From positions 1-64,000 of the forward strand of contig NZ_FTOH01000002.1 of assembly GCF_900156675.1 (NCBI RefSeq): a DNA stretch of 64,000 nucleotides. Direction: 5' to 3'. The DNA is from Thalassolituus maritimus (GTDB taxonomy: Bacteria > Pseudomonadota > Gammaproteobacteria > Pseudomonadales > Oceanobacteraceae). Shown here one piece after another: positions 18,118 to 27,686 of the stretch. The position numbers and the translations under genes are program-made. Every line of letters begins with the position of its first letter. The first letter of the stretch is position 1. A model generated the notes under the pieces. That model did no database searches. It saw only the letters and a list, made by a program, of their open reading frames with translations, and was not told the origin of the DNA.

Positions 18118-18807
18118 ATGAACGCCGGATTTATCCTCGTTGCCGATGATGAACCAGCCATCTGCGAAATGATCTGTACCGGCCTCGAGCTTGCGGGCTA
18201 TAAAACCCGAAAAGCAGCCAACGGCCAGATAGCCCTCCAGATGATCATCAATGAACAACCGGATCTTGTAGTACTGGATTGGATGATGCCGATGATGAGC
18301 GGCCCGGAGCTGACAGCCCGGCTGAAACGCGAAGAACGCACAAAGGACATCCCGGTCATTCTTCTCACTGCGCGCGCAGAGGAAGATGACAAAATCAAAG
18401 GGTTGGAATGCGGCGCGGACGACTATATTACCAAGCCGTTTTCGCCGAGAGAACTTAATGCCCGCATTAAAGCGGTGCTCCGCCGCAGTCAGACCACCTC
18501 CTCTGAAGCCCTGACTGTACTGGATATGACGTGTCATCCGGAAGAACAGCAGTGCCGTATCAAAGGCGAACTGGTATCGCTCGGCCCGAAAGAATACAAG
18601 CTACTGGAATTCTTTATGCGACACCCTAACCGGGTTTTCTCCCGTGAACAGCTGCTTGATAAGGTTTGGGGCGGCAACGTCTACATCGATGAGCGCACCG
18701 TTGACGTCCACATACGGCGTTTACGCAAAGCCATTTCAATTGATAACCACGAACGTCTGATTCAAACCGTCAGAGGAAGTGGGTATCGTTTTTCTCCCGA
18801 ACAATAA
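18118..18807 (+). CDS. Second PhoB-like OmpR-family response regulator
   Basis: 229 residues, closely related to the phoB product of this window over its whole length. Phosphoacceptor D54 is in VLDWMMP. The KPFSPREL receiver end and [25 protein letters not shown] winged helix are shared, so it probably recognises similar DNA sites. The start at 18118 is chosen because AGGTG lies 5 bp upstream and the length then matches PhoB; an ATG 21 bp earlier has no ribosome site. It is 17 bp ahead of a PhoR-like kinase. Its target set is unknown. Confidence 0.9.
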   Translation: MNAGFILVADDEPAICEMICTGLELAGYKTRKAANGQIALQMIINEQPDLVVLDWMMPMMSGPELTARLKREERTKDIPVILLTARAEEDDKIKGLECGADDYITKPFSPRELNARIKAVLRRSQTTSSEALTVLDMTCHPEEQQCRIKGELVSLGPKEYKLLEFFMRHPNRVFSREQLLDKVWGGNVYIDERTVDVHIRRLRKAISIDNHERLIQTVRGSGYRFSPEQ

Positions 18808-18824
18808 GGTGAGGTAACGCAGGT

Positions 18825-20090
18825 TTGTATCAGGATGCACTGCAACGTGAACTGTTTCGGGTGGGCATAATCGTCTTAGCCGGTGTCGCTGCGGGCTGGT
18901 CGGTGGGATATTCTCTTTATGGTTTGCTGATTGGCCTGGCAATATCTCAAGTTATCAGCATCCGTCAGGCCAGCAGTATTTTTAAGTGGAGCTATCGGCA
19001 AGGCCCGGCACCTCAGGACAGCGGCCTTATCGGTTACTCTGCTGACCGTATCATTCGCCGCGAAAAGACGCTGAAAGACCGTCTGCTGAATCAGGCGAAA
19101 ATGCTGCAACGCTACAATCAGGGCATCGAAGCATTGAAGGATGGCGTGGTTGTGCTGGACAGTGCAGGCCACATTACTACATTCAACAGCGCTGCTACGC
19201 GCATGCTTTATCTGCGCAAAGATGACAGCGGCCAGCACCTTACCCACCTGATCCGTGTACCTCAGTTCGTACGCTATTTTCGCAGTAATGATTTCGGCGA
19301 GCCTCTGCAGTTTGACCTGCGCAATGTCAGCCTGCAGGTTCAGATCACTGAGTTTGGTATTGATCAGAAAATCATGCTGGTCAGAGACGTCACTGAGCGC
19401 AAACGCGTAGAAACCATGCGTCAGGACTTTATTGCCGACGTTTCTCATGAACTTCGTACGCCATTAACCGTGATCAATGGGTATCTGGAAATGCTGTCAG
19501 ATATGGATACCCCGGCACCATTAACCAAAGCACTGAACCAGATGGACAGCCAGGCCAATCGTATGACCAACCTGGTCAACGACCTGATTCAGTTGTCTAA
19601 ACTTGAAAGCGCAAGCAGGGAGCGGGACGGCATGGCCTTTGATCTGACAGCACTATGCCATCAGGTCGCCGGAGAAATGAAAGGCTACTCCGGTGATGCA
19701 GTCGTCAGTATCAATACGGATCGCAGCCTGATCATTGATGGCTTCAAGGAAGAGATGCACTCCGCACTGACCAACCTGGTTACCAACGCGATTAAGTATG
19801 GCGACGGAAAGCAGGTGGATATCGCCATTGCCTCAAATGATCGGGGCATCGAAGTCGCCGTTACTGACCGGGGCCCGGGTATTCCACCCGAACACCTGTC
19901 ACGCGTAACAGAGCGTTTCTATCGTGTAGATGAATCCCGGGAGTCGACGGTAGGTGGGTCCGGCCTTGGCCTCTCTATCGTGAAACATGCACTCGAACAC
20001 CACGACGCTGAGCTCAAAATAGAATCCACTCAAGGTCAGGGCAGTACTTTCTCGTTTGTCGTTCCTGCCTTCCGCCGCAAAACAGCGTGA
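18825..20090 (+). CDS. Second PhoR-like sensor histidine kinase
   Basis: 421 residues with the PhoR layout: membrane helices at about 12-45, a PAS domain (about 95-190), HisKA ADVSHELRTPLTVINGY with H208, and the ATPase boxes NLVTNAIKYG, DRGPGIP and GGSGLGLSIVKHALEHH. No sizeable periplasmic sensor domain. The start appears to be TTG at 18825 with GAGG about 10 bases upstream, which is uncertain. It forms a pair with the PhoB-like gene before it. Confidence 0.88.
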   Translation: MYQDALQRELFRVGIIVLAGVAAGWSVGYSLYGLLIGLAISQVISIRQASSIFKWSYRQGPAPQDSGLIGYSADRIIRREKTLKDRLLNQAKMLQRYNQGIEALKDGVVVLDSAGHITTFNSAATRMLYLRKDDSGQHLTHLIRVPQFVRYFRSNDFGEPLQFDLRNVSLQVQITEFGIDQKIMLVRDVTERKRVETMRQDFIADVSHELRTPLTVINGYLEMLSDMDTPAPLTKALNQMDSQANRMTNLVNDLIQLSKLESASRERDGMAFDLTALCHQVAGEMKGYSGDAVVSINTDRSLIIDGFKEEMHSALTNLVTNAIKYGDGKQVDIAIASNDRGIEVAVTDRGPGIPPEHLSRVTERFYRVDESRESTVGGSGLGLSIVKHALEHHDAELKIESTQGQGSTFSFVVPAFRRKTA

Positions 20091-20143
20091 AGGGGCGTAG
20101 CGCCCCTCCTGTCGCTAATGCCTGCAGCTAAGACAAAACCTCG

Positions 20144-20161
20144 CTGTTAATCTTCTGTTAA
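20144..20161 (+). promoter_or_regulatory. Possible Pho box upstream of the carbonic anhydrase gene
   Basis: Two identical heptamers, CTGTTAA, separated by TCTT, in the 4-bp-spaced layout of a Pho box. Each matches 5 of 7 consensus positions. Unlike the phoB and pstS boxes there is no clear -10 ten bases downstream, so this is weaker. Confidence 0.4.
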
Positions 20162-20226
20162 TGATCAATTCAGGCTCTTTTCAGCCTTCCTCTTTATTCT
20201 GACGGCTTCACCGAACAGGAATAAAG

Positions 20227-21084
20227 ATGTCTATGCTCAAGCGATCTTTTTTTATAAGTACTTTAGTTATGCCAACGTTGCTGATGGCCGGACAGTCATC
20301 CTCACAGACAGTTTCAGACGGGGTTATTGCTGAACAACGAAAACGCCTGGCTGAAAATACCGATGGTCAGGGCTTCGGCCCTCAATCGCCGCGTGATATT
20401 GATGAAGTTGCTGGAAAAAATAGCAATCTGTTTCAGGCGGCCCCGGCCCATACTGAAATGAACCTCTGTAACATACATTTTCATGTTGGCGCAGAGCATA
20501 AAGGCGGCGAATTTACGACCTACGCCGGTAACGGCAATGGCCATGGGTCAGGTACGGGCTATCTGTATGATGGGCAGCTTACCAAGAAGCAATTAAAGCC
20601 ATACAAAGGTGACGTCTGCGCAGCCAAAAGCAGAACGCTGGTGCCCGGAGATACCATTGAAGTGCATTTTGTTCACACCACGGCGAAGATTGAACCAGGC
20701 CCGACACTGGGTGCGTGCCTCTCCGACAACATTATGAACCCTCAGTTACGGGTTGAAGCTCAGGTCATTGTTCTGGCAAACGATCGCTCGGCGATCGACT
20801 TTGAGGATATGGCCGAGGTCAAAAGACTGAATGGTTACCATCAGGCGCCGAACATCCCGACCAACACTGGCATGCCAGTACAGTACGCAGGGTCAACGAC
20901 GGGACCTTCATACAATGAGAAAGGCTCTCCACTGCAGGTAAGCTGGAGCGTACGCCCAGAAGTGGCTGTGGTTGATATCGAGTCGGTGGCAAGCTGGTGC
21001 GAAGAAAATCAGTTTGCGGAGGACCACGCACATGGGGTTCGCAATCTGGTGCTGAACCCGCAATTACTATCTGAAATTAAGTAG
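20227..21084 (+). CDS. Delta-class carbonic anhydrase-like exported protein
   Basis: 285 residues with an N-terminal signal peptide (cleavage near residue 22-27). The segment NLCNIHFHVGAEHKGGEF (80-97) and EVHFVHTT (145-152) match the delta carbonic anhydrase family first known from diatoms. H84, H86, H91, H147 and H150 include the expected zinc ligands, and C81, C131 and C164 may form disulfides. Predicted to hydrate CO2 in the periplasm. AGGA lies before the ATG. It follows the second PhoBR-like pair in the same direction. Confidence 0.8.
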   Translation: MSMLKRSFFISTLVMPTLLMAGQSSSQTVSDGVIAEQRKRLAENTDGQGFGPQSPRDIDEVAGKNSNLFQAAPAHTEMNLCNIHFHVGAEHKGGEFTTYAGNGNGHGSGTGYLYDGQLTKKQLKPYKGDVCAAKSRTLVPGDTIEVHFVHTTAKIEPGPTLGACLSDNIMNPQLRVEAQVIVLANDRSAIDFEDMAEVKRLNGYHQAPNIPTNTGMPVQYAGSTTGPSYNEKGSPLQVSWSVRPEVAVVDIESVASWCEENQFAEDHAHGVRNLVLNPQLLSEIK

Positions 21085-21138
21085 CCTCGCACTCTGCGAC
21101 TACCAGAATCCTAAGCAGCACCCTAGCAGCGACGGATA

Positions 21139-21822
21139 CTACCGGCTGGCAATCGTCAGCCGGTAGCCATTACCACGCAAGGTTTCGATATTCACAACAT
21201 CGGTGAAAGAAAGTTTCTGGCGCACACGGCTGATGTACACATCCACTATGTTTGTGAGAGGGTCTTTTTCCGATTGCCAGACACGCTGAAGAATACGTTC
21301 GCGGCTTAATACCCTTCCTGCATTTTCAACGAGATATTCCAACAAGTCATACTCCAGACGCGTCAGACTCAGCTCTCCTGAAGCCGACTTCGCCACTCGC
21401 TGGTCGCGATACAGTTGTAGCGGACCACACGACATCAGATCATCGGATACCGGCCCGGAAGCTGCCGAGCGGCGACTCAGCGCCTGAACACGGGCAAGTA
21501 ATTCTTCAAAATCGAAAGGCTTACACAGGTAATCATCCGCCCCTTGTCGCAGCCCATCAACCCGGTCACTGACGTCATCCATTGCAGTTAGCAGCAACAC
21601 CATAGGCGGTGAAGGTAAGCGTTTAAGGCTCTGTATTAACATCAGACTGTCAGTGTCACCGAACATCCGGTCGAGCACAGCAACGTCCGGGCTTTCCCGG
21701 CTGATCGTCGCAATCAGATTATGGACGTCACTTTCGGCAATAACCTCATAGCCCTCAGACTCAAGACCACGCTTAAGAAAGCTGAGCAACGGGATTTCAT
21801 CATCCGCAATCAGAATTTTCAT
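21139..21822 (-). CDS. OmpR-family response regulator
   Basis: 227 residues: receiver domain with DDE (7-9), phosphoacceptor D51 (LDRMFGD) and KPF lysine, then a winged helix ending VDVYISRVRQKL and RGNGYRLT. It is more distant from PhoB than the two PhoB-like genes nearby, closer in look to QseB/TctD-type regulators. Its start overlaps the kinase stop by 4 bp (ATGA). Targets unknown; the adjacent porin gene is a candidate by position only. Confidence 0.9.
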   Translation of the reverse strand: MKILIADDEIPLLSFLKRGLESEGYEVIAESDVHNLIATISRESPDVAVLDRMFGDTDSLMLIQSLKRLPSPPMVLLLTAMDDVSDRVDGLRQGADDYLCKPFDFEELLARVQALSRRSAASGPVSDDLMSCGPLQLYRDQRVAKSASGELSLTRLEYDLLEYLVENAGRVLSRERILQRVWQSEKDPLTNIVDVYISRVRQKLSFTDVVNIETLRGNGYRLTIASR

Positions 21823-23405
21823 TCGTCAGCCTGCCTCGGTAAGACGATAGTAAATACAGATCCCTGCCCCTGTTCTGATTCAGCGTAGATCTCACCCTGA
21901 TGCGCGTCGATCAGAGCGCGTGCGATAGACAGTCCCAGCCCGGCGCCATCGGTACGAGGCTTAAAACGAACGAAGCGCTCGAATATATATTGCAGATCTG
22001 TTGGCGATATCCCGGTACCGTAGTCGACGACACGCACAAAAACCTGCTCCGCCGTGGCACTCAATACAATATCAATCGCCGAGTCAGGTTCAGAATAGCG
22101 CGTTGCATTATCAATCAGTATCGTCATAACCTGACGCAAACGCTGCTCGTCGGCCCGCACGGTAAGAGGAGCTTCGCTAAGCCCCTCACCAGTGGCCTCA
22201 GCTAAGCCGTCGACGTCCAGCCGGAACGCCCTTAAAGGCATTTTGCGTTGCCACTGCTCAACTTGATTCTCAAGCATATCGACAAGATACACATCATCCA
22301 TCAGTAGCCGTAGCTGGTTGATCTCTGCCCTGGCCAACAAGAGCAGATCATCGACCAACACACTGAGGCTCACCACCTGATCAAGTACCGTCTCCAGTGC
22401 AGTGCGATAGTCCTCTACCCCCGGATTATTCTGACGAAGAGTCACCTGGGCTTCGCCCCGGATTACCGTCAGAGGCGTGCGTAATTCGTGAGAAATATCC
22501 GCAATAAATTGTTTTCGGCGAGCATCAATCAGTGTCAACTGTCGGTTCGCCTCGGTCAGTTCAGAGGTACGCTGATCAACTTCAATCTGAAGCTGCTGCC
22601 TCATCGTCTCCTCCTGCTGTTCGTGCTCGGCCATCTTTCCGGCCAGCTGGTTTAAAGACTGAACCAACGAATGAAATTCCTGATCCAGGTTTTCTGGCAG
22701 GCGAAAATTATAATTACCTGAGGCAATGATCTGAGTGCCGCTACCAATTAAGGTCAACGGCTGATAAAGCTGATTGAACAGCCAGAAACAACCAAAAACG
22801 ATAAATGGTCCGACCAGCACGCAAAGGATGATACTGAACCACACGATCGCAGAATTCAGTGCCTCGATACGCGCATTGGTTGCCGAAACAACTTTGCTCT
22901 GACGCGATACCGCTGCATTAATTGCCTCACGGAATTTGTTATCAATGGTGAATTCAAGCAGGCGCTGAACACGCTCCTGCTGCCGTAGCGGCGTCGAGTC
23001 GTTCATCGCGATCACCGCATTAAACTCAGTGATAATTTCACTGATTAGCATCTGAAGTTCGTCGGTATCTTCCACACTACCCGGAGTCACGTCCGGGCCA
23101 AGCTCGTTCCTTTGCCTTAGCTCCAGCTCCCGGATCACGCGTAGCGATTGCTCAATCAATGCCTGCTTATTGCGAACCAAAGCCTGGTTCGCATTGCGAC
23201 CAAAGATCAATTCATCCGTCAGCTGTTTAAACAGCCGATACGAAATACTCGACAACATCTGATGCTCGGAGAGGAGAGACTGCGCCGTGGCACTCTGACG
23301 TAAATTTTCTTTGGTAATGTAAGCCGAGACGGCAACACCGGTAAGGGCTACGACAAGCACAGCCGCAGAAATAAAACCAAACAGGAAAAGTTTTCTCTTG
23401 TACAC
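21819..23405 (-). CDS. HAMP-containing sensor histidine kinase
   Basis: 528 residues. A first membrane helix (about 7-28), a periplasmic helical domain (about 30-185), a second helix (about 187-210), HAMP (about 211-262), a coiled region, HisKA IADISHELRTPLTVIRGE with H306, and an ATPase domain ending GAGLGLSIARALIDAHQG. The start codon is GTG. It is partnered with the response regulator just downstream. The signal sensed is unknown. Confidence 0.9.
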   Translation of the reverse strand: MYKRKLFLFGFISAAVLVVALTGVAVSAYITKENLRQSATAQSLLSEHQMLSSISYRLFKQLTDELIFGRNANQALVRNKQALIEQSLRVIRELELRQRNELGPDVTPGSVEDTDELQMLISEIITEFNAVIAMNDSTPLRQQERVQRLLEFTIDNKFREAINAAVSRQSKVVSATNARIEALNSAIVWFSIILCVLVGPFIVFGCFWLFNQLYQPLTLIGSGTQIIASGNYNFRLPENLDQEFHSLVQSLNQLAGKMAEHEQQEETMRQQLQIEVDQRTSELTEANRQLTLIDARRKQFIADISHELRTPLTVIRGEAQVTLRQNNPGVEDYRTALETVLDQVVSLSVLVDDLLLLARAEINQLRLLMDDVYLVDMLENQVEQWQRKMPLRAFRLDVDGLAEATGEGLSEAPLTVRADEQRLRQVMTILIDNATRYSEPDSAIDIVLSATAEQVFVRVVDYGTGISPTDLQYIFERFVRFKPRTDGAGLGLSIARALIDAHQGEIYAESEQGQGSVFTIVLPRQADE

Positions 23406-23558
23406 CTCAGCTCCTTAAACATCATGGATCACCAGGTCAGCGGCCTTTCGCGTAGGTAACAACGAATAACCGGGTTGGCGTCCGATGATAAGAGAAAAGT
23501 ACGCCTACGGGTATGTTGAAAGTGGCCGCTCACTGAGTAGCCACTACATAGAGGACAC

Positions 23559-23582
23559 AAAAAAGCCCGGCTTAGCCGGGCT
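23559..23582 (-). terminator. Intrinsic terminator of the porin gene
   Basis: Read on the minus strand, AGCCCGGC/GCCGGGCT stem with a short loop followed by TTTTTTG, 26 bp after the porin stop codon. Confidence 0.9.
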
Positions 23583-23607
23583 CTTTCTGGTGATGTTACT
23601 GCACGGA

Positions 23608-24570
23608 TCAGAATTTGTATTCTGCGCCTACCGCAAATACCTGCATGCCAGAGCTGTCAGCATCAGTTTCTGAATCACTGACGTAACCGAATACTTTAGC
23701 GTTTTTCGCCAGCTTGTAATCAGCGCCCAGTGAAATCTGAGTAGCACCTTCTTTACGAATATCAGAAGAGGCGTACTGGGCTTTCAGTTTAACTTTTGAA
23801 GCGGCTTTCACGGCAGCAGAAACCATCATGCCGTCATTGCTCTCACCGTTATCATCTTCGGTTTCCCACAGAGCGCCAAGCTGGATACCACCGTCCAGGT
23901 TGAGTTGACCTACAACGCGGGTAACGTCGATGCCAGCACCTTCAACGCCGATGTCGTGTGCAACCGCAACGTAAACCATGTCTTGAGTAAAGGCTGCAGA
24001 CATAGACTGGGAGTTAGCAACTGTCTCATCTTCGCTGTTGATGTGGTCGAACGTAAGAACAACGCCAGCCAGACTAGGAGACTGGTAACGAACTACATTT
24101 TTAACGCGGTTATCGCTGTTAGTAACGAAGTTCTTGATGTCAGCCTGTAGATCGTTGAACTGATCAACTTTCTTCTGAGATGCTTTCAGTGCCGAGTCGA
24201 AGATACCGGCCTGTACTTTACCGAAGCTGCCTTTCGCGCCCAAGAAGGTGTTGCGTTTAGTGAAAGCCGAAGAGTACTTAATCTCTTCACCTTCGATATC
24301 AACTTTATCAGTCTGATCGCCATCGACACCAATCTGGAATTCCGCCTGATAGAAAGCAGTAATCGCTTCGTTCAGTTCGAAGTTACCTTTTACCCCCAGA
24401 CGAGAAGCGTTTGAGTTCAGTTCACTGTAGCTACCTGCATCTTCCTGCTGAATGAACTCTTGAGAGACGTTCATTTTGCCGTAAAAAGTAGGCGCCGGGA
24501 TTTCAATAGTCTCGGCGTTAACGAATGCGGTTGCTGACGCCATCGCGAGGAAAAGTGCTGTCTTTTTCAT
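23608..24570 (-). CDS. Outer-membrane porin (Gram-negative porin family), Pho-regulated
   Basis: 320 residues from the ATG at 24570. A 19-residue signal peptide (MKKTALFLAMASATAFVNA) precedes ETIEIPAPTFYGKMNVSQEF, the usual first strand, followed by the loop-3 region and alternating beta strands ending in KF (terminal aromatic F). A general trimeric porin of the OmpC/PhoE type. An upstream in-frame ATG 9 bp earlier is possible. The Pho box before it and its position beside phoU suggest it lets phosphate compounds across the outer membrane during starvation. Confidence 0.85.
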   Translation of the reverse strand: MKKTALFLAMASATAFVNAETIEIPAPTFYGKMNVSQEFIQQEDAGSYSELNSNASRLGVKGNFELNEAITAFYQAEFQIGVDGDQTDKVDIEGEEIKYSSAFTKRNTFLGAKGSFGKVQAGIFDSALKASQKKVDQFNDLQADIKNFVTNSDNRVKNVVRYQSPSLAGVVLTFDHINSEDETVANSQSMSAAFTQDMVYVAVAHDIGVEGAGIDVTRVVGQLNLDGGIQLGALWETEDDNGESNDGMMVSAAVKAASKVKLKAQYASSDIRKEGATQISLGADYKLAKNAKVFGYVSDSETDADSSGMQVFAVGAEYKF

Positions 24571-24667
24571 GCTTCTCATCCAGAGTTAGTTATATGCAAG
24601 ATTGTCTTGCTTAATTGTTACTGCAACGCATCGTGTTACAGGATGATGTCTACTCTATGGCACTTTT

Positions 24668-24685
24668 ATTACAGTAATATGACAA
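24668..24685 (-). promoter_or_regulatory. Pho box upstream of the porin gene
   Basis: On the minus strand, heptamers TTGTCAT and CTGTAAT are separated by ATTA, a near-perfect PhoB site. A TAGAGT -10-like box lies 10 bp downstream. About 100 bp upstream of the porin ATG. Confidence 0.8.
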
Positions 24686-24799
24686 AATAGTCATATATGT
24701 GAAATCAAAATGTCACATTCGGAGTGGAGCCATGCAGCAGTAAACAAGTCATGTCGGCTGTCAGTATAGGCCAGTTTCAGAAAAGCAAAGGGAAAGTTC

Positions 24800-24823
24800 G
24801 CGCCTCCGGAAAGGTGGAGGCGC
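24800..24823 (-). terminator. Possible terminator of the pst-phoU operon
   Basis: Perfect 8-bp GC-rich stem (GCGCCTCC/GGAGGCGC) 18 bp after the phoU stop, followed by a pyrimidine-rich but not continuous T tract. Confidence 0.6.
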
Positions 24824-24841
24824 AAAAGGCAGGGGATCAGA

Positions 24842-25558
24842 TCAATCTTCTTTCTGAGCGGTTTCTTCCATTTCTGTGAGAGAGCTGTGACGCACGTCAG
24901 TACCACTCACAAGATAGATAACCTGTTCAGAGATATTACGTGCATGGTCACCAATACGCTCGATCGCACGCAGAATCCAGAGGATATTGATGGCCTGACC
25001 AATAGAGCGAGGGTCTTCCATCATGTAGGTGATCAGCTCACGCAGCGCAGACGCGTACTGCTTATCCACCAGCTTATCGGTGCGTACTACATCGATCGCA
25101 CCTTCAACGTCGTGGCGGGCAAAAGCATCCAGAGCGCCAGAAATCATTTTCACAACCTCCTCACCCATGTAGCGAATCGCCTGCTGACAAAACTGAGGAT
25201 TTTTGGAGTCTTTCACTTCCAGCGTGTGAATCGCGATCTTACTCGCCTCATCTCCGATACGCTCAAGATCACGAACAACGCGCGATACCGCCAGAACCAT
25301 ACGCAGATCCGATGCTGCTGGCTGGCGGCGCACCAGGATTTGTGTACATTCGTTATCAATAGCAACTTCTGCCTTATCTACGTCGTCTTCACGACGGATA
25401 ACATCATCGGCTAACTGAGTATCGCCTGAGCAGATTGCCTGAACCGCGTGGTTTACCTGACGTTCGACCAGTCCACCCATGCTCATCATGTGGTTACGGA
25501 TCGCTTCAAGATCGGCATTAAACTGACCAGAAATATGCTGGTTAAAATTCATTTCCAT
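24842..25558 (-). CDS. phoU: Phosphate signalling protein PhoU
   Basis: 238 residues made of two three-helix repeats. The metal-binding E-R-I-G-D motifs occur in each repeat: DLERIGDEASKIA (about residue 80-92) and AIERIGDHARNISE (about 190-203). PhoU links the PstSCAB transporter to the PhoR kinase and keeps PhoB off when phosphate is plentiful. Last gene of the pst operon, 11 bp after pstB. Confidence 0.95.
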   Translation of the reverse strand: MEMNFNQHISGQFNADLEAIRNHMMSMGGLVERQVNHAVQAICSGDTQLADDVIRREDDVDKAEVAIDNECTQILVRRQPAASDLRMVLAVSRVVRDLERIGDEASKIAIHTLEVKDSKNPQFCQQAIRYMGEEVVKMISGALDAFARHDVEGAIDVVRTDKLVDKQYASALRELITYMMEDPRSIGQAINILWILRAIERIGDHARNISEQVIYLVSGTDVRHSSLTEMEETAQKED

Positions 25559-25569
25559 CGTACTGCTCC

Positions 25570-26373
25570 TTAGCCAAAGCGGCCGGTGATGTAGGCTTCA
25601 GTCAACTGATGCTCAGGCGTTGTAAATACCTTATCCGTTGCATTCACTTCGATCAACTGGCCCAGGTGGAAGTAGGCAGTGCGCTGTGACACACGAGCAG
25701 CCTGCTGCATCGAGTGGGTCACGATTGCGATGGTGTAATTCTCACGCAGCTCGTCGATCAGTTCTTCAATTTTAGCAGTTGCAATCGGGTCCAAAGCAGA
25801 ACACGGCTCATCCATCAGGATTACTTCAGGATCTACCGCAATGGTACGTGCAATACACAGACGCTGCTGCTGACCACCAGAGAGGCCAGTACCCGGTGCA
25901 TGCAGACGATCTTTTACTTCGTTCCAGAGACCCGCACGCTGCAGACTCTTTTCAACAATTTCGTCCAGGTCTACGCGCGAAGATGCCAGGCCGTGGATAC
26001 GAGGACCGTATGCAATATTGTCGTAGATCGACTTAGGAAACGGGTTAGGCTTCTGGAACACCATGCCCACCGTCGCACGCAGTGGTACAACGTCAACGCG
26101 AGGGTCGTAGATGTTATCGCCATCAAGCAGAATTTCACCCGTGACATTACAGATATCGATGGTGTCGTTCATGCGGTTCAGGCAGCGCAGGAAAGTCGAT
26201 TTACCGCAACCGGAAGGGCCGATTAAGGCGATTACTTCATTCTGGCGGATGTCCAGGCTGACGTTATAAATCGCCTGTTTCTCACCATAAAACACACAGA
26301 CGTCGCGAGCGCGCAGTTTTGCACCTTCACTGAGAGGAGAGCCGACCGTTTTGTGATTTTCAATAATACTCAT
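25570..26373 (-). CDS. pstB: Phosphate ABC transporter ATP-binding protein PstB
   Basis: 267 residues. Walker [10 protein letters not shown], the ABC signature [17 protein letters not shown] and Walker [14 protein letters not shown] are intact, and the PstB-specific NRMNDTIDI and [17 protein letters not shown] segments are present. It energises phosphate import through the PstA-PstC channel in the inner membrane. Confidence 0.96.
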   Translation of the reverse strand: MSIIENHKTVGSPLSEGAKLRARDVCVFYGEKQAIYNVSLDIRQNEVIALIGPSGCGKSTFLRCLNRMNDTIDICNVTGEILLDGDNIYDPRVDVVPLRATVGMVFQKPNPFPKSIYDNIAYGPRIHGLASSRVDLDEIVEKSLQRAGLWNEVKDRLHAPGTGLSGGQQQRLCIARTIAVDPEVILMDEPCSALDPIATAKIEELIDELRENYTIAIVTHSMQQAARVSQRTAYFHLGQLIEVNATDKVFTTPEHQLTEAYITGRFG

Positions 26374-26405
26374 AACGTTATCCGATAATTTCTGTTTCAG
26401 GCCTG

Positions 26406-27686
26406 TTACCAGCGACGCTCAAGGCGACGACGAAGCATAACGGCGGCAGTGTTCATAATGATCAGGAAGCCCAGCAGAACCATAATGGCGCCAGATGTAC
26501 GTTCGGTGAAAGCGCGCTCAGGGCTGTCTGACCAAAGGAAAATCTGTACTGGCAGTACCGTGGAAGGATCATTAATAAATCCTGGCACATCCACCACAAA
26601 CGCGATCATACCGATCATCAGCAGCGGAGCTGTCTCACCCAGCGCCTGTGCCATACCGATAATGGTACCTGTGAGCATGCCCGGCATCGCCAGCGGCAGT
26701 ACATGATGGAACACGGTCTGCATCTTGGATGCCCCCAGACCAAGCGCCGCTTCACGAATAGAAGGAGGTACCGCTTTAATGGCTGCACGACCAGAAATAA
26801 TAATCGTCGGCAGTGTCATCAGCGTGAGAACCAGACCACCTACCAACGGCGTTGAACGTGACACACCAAAGATATTAATAAAGATGGCCAGGCCTAGCAG
26901 GCCGAAGGTGATCGAAGGTACCGCAGCAAGGTTGTTGATATTAATTTCAACAATCTCAGTCAGGCGATTTTTAGGGGCAAACTCTTCCAGATAAATCGCA
27001 GCTGCCACACCGATCGGGAACGACAGCAAAAAGGTCACGAGCAGAGTCAGCAATGTACCGGTAATTGCACCACGAATACCCGCCAGCTCAGGCTCACGGG
27101 AATCCCCGTTCACGAAGAACGTGGTATTAAACTGAGTTTTAAGCGCATCACTCTCGATCCAGCCGGTAATCCACTCTAGTTGCTTTTCGCTCAGACGAAC
27201 GCTGCCGCTGTCATTACCGTACTCGTGCTTAAACCATTGGTCGACATCGTCATCGACCAGCAGGTCCACAGTCACGGTTTTGCCGATAACTGAAGGATCT
27301 TCAAGAACCTGACTCTGAATCTGCCAGCCGGCACCAGAAGAAATCAGACTGAACAGGCTGCGTGCTTCTGAACGACCTTTTGGCTGAACGTCATTCTTGA
27401 AATGACGCTTAATCAGGCCGTCGTAGTTCGCACTCATGATGTCACTTTCGGATGAATCCGGTGTGATATCCAGATAGTCACCATCAATCTCGATAGTGGT
27501 AGTCAGTACTGTCTGCGAGAAGGCCGATGTGCCTTTTGAAAAAATATCGCCAAACAGAACCACCAGACACAGCAGACCAAATAATACAGAGGCCATGCCG
27601 TAAAGGCGGAAGCGAGTCTCAGCCGCACGGCGACGACGCATACTGGCTTCGACTTTCTGACGCGTTGTCATGGTTGAATCAGTCAT
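26406..27686 (-). CDS. pstA: Phosphate ABC transporter permease PstA
   Basis: 426 residues, longer than E. coli PstA because of a periplasmic insertion (about 60-190) between the first and second membrane helices, as in Pseudomonas-type PstA. The permease core with the [25 protein letters not shown] coupling loop is intact. Its start overlaps the pstC end by 8 bp. Confidence 0.93.
   Translation of the reverse strand: MTDSTMTTRQKVEASMRRRRAAETRFRLYGMASVLFGLLCLVVLFGDIFSKGTSAFSQTVLTTTIEIDGDYLDITPDSSESDIMSANYDGLIKRHFKNDVQPKGRSEARSLFSLISSGAGWQIQSQVLEDPSVIGKTVTVDLLVDDDVDQWFKHEYGNDSGSVRLSEKQLEWITGWIESDALKTQFNTTFFVNGDSREPELAGIRGAITGTLLTLLVTFLLSFPIGVAAAIYLEEFAPKNRLTEIVEININNLAAVPSITFGLLGLAIFINIFGVSRSTPLVGGLVLTLMTLPTIIISGRAAIKAVPPSIREAALGLGASKMQTVFHHVLPLAMPGMLTGTIIGMAQALGETAPLLMIGMIAFVVDVPGFINDPSTVLPVQIFLWSDSPERAFTERTSGAIMVLLGFLIIMNTAAVMLRRRLERRW

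Noticed and set aside
24686..24720. CRP-like TGTGA...TCACA dyad upstream of the porin
   Set aside because: Spacer is 10 bp, not the 6 bp needed for a CRP site.
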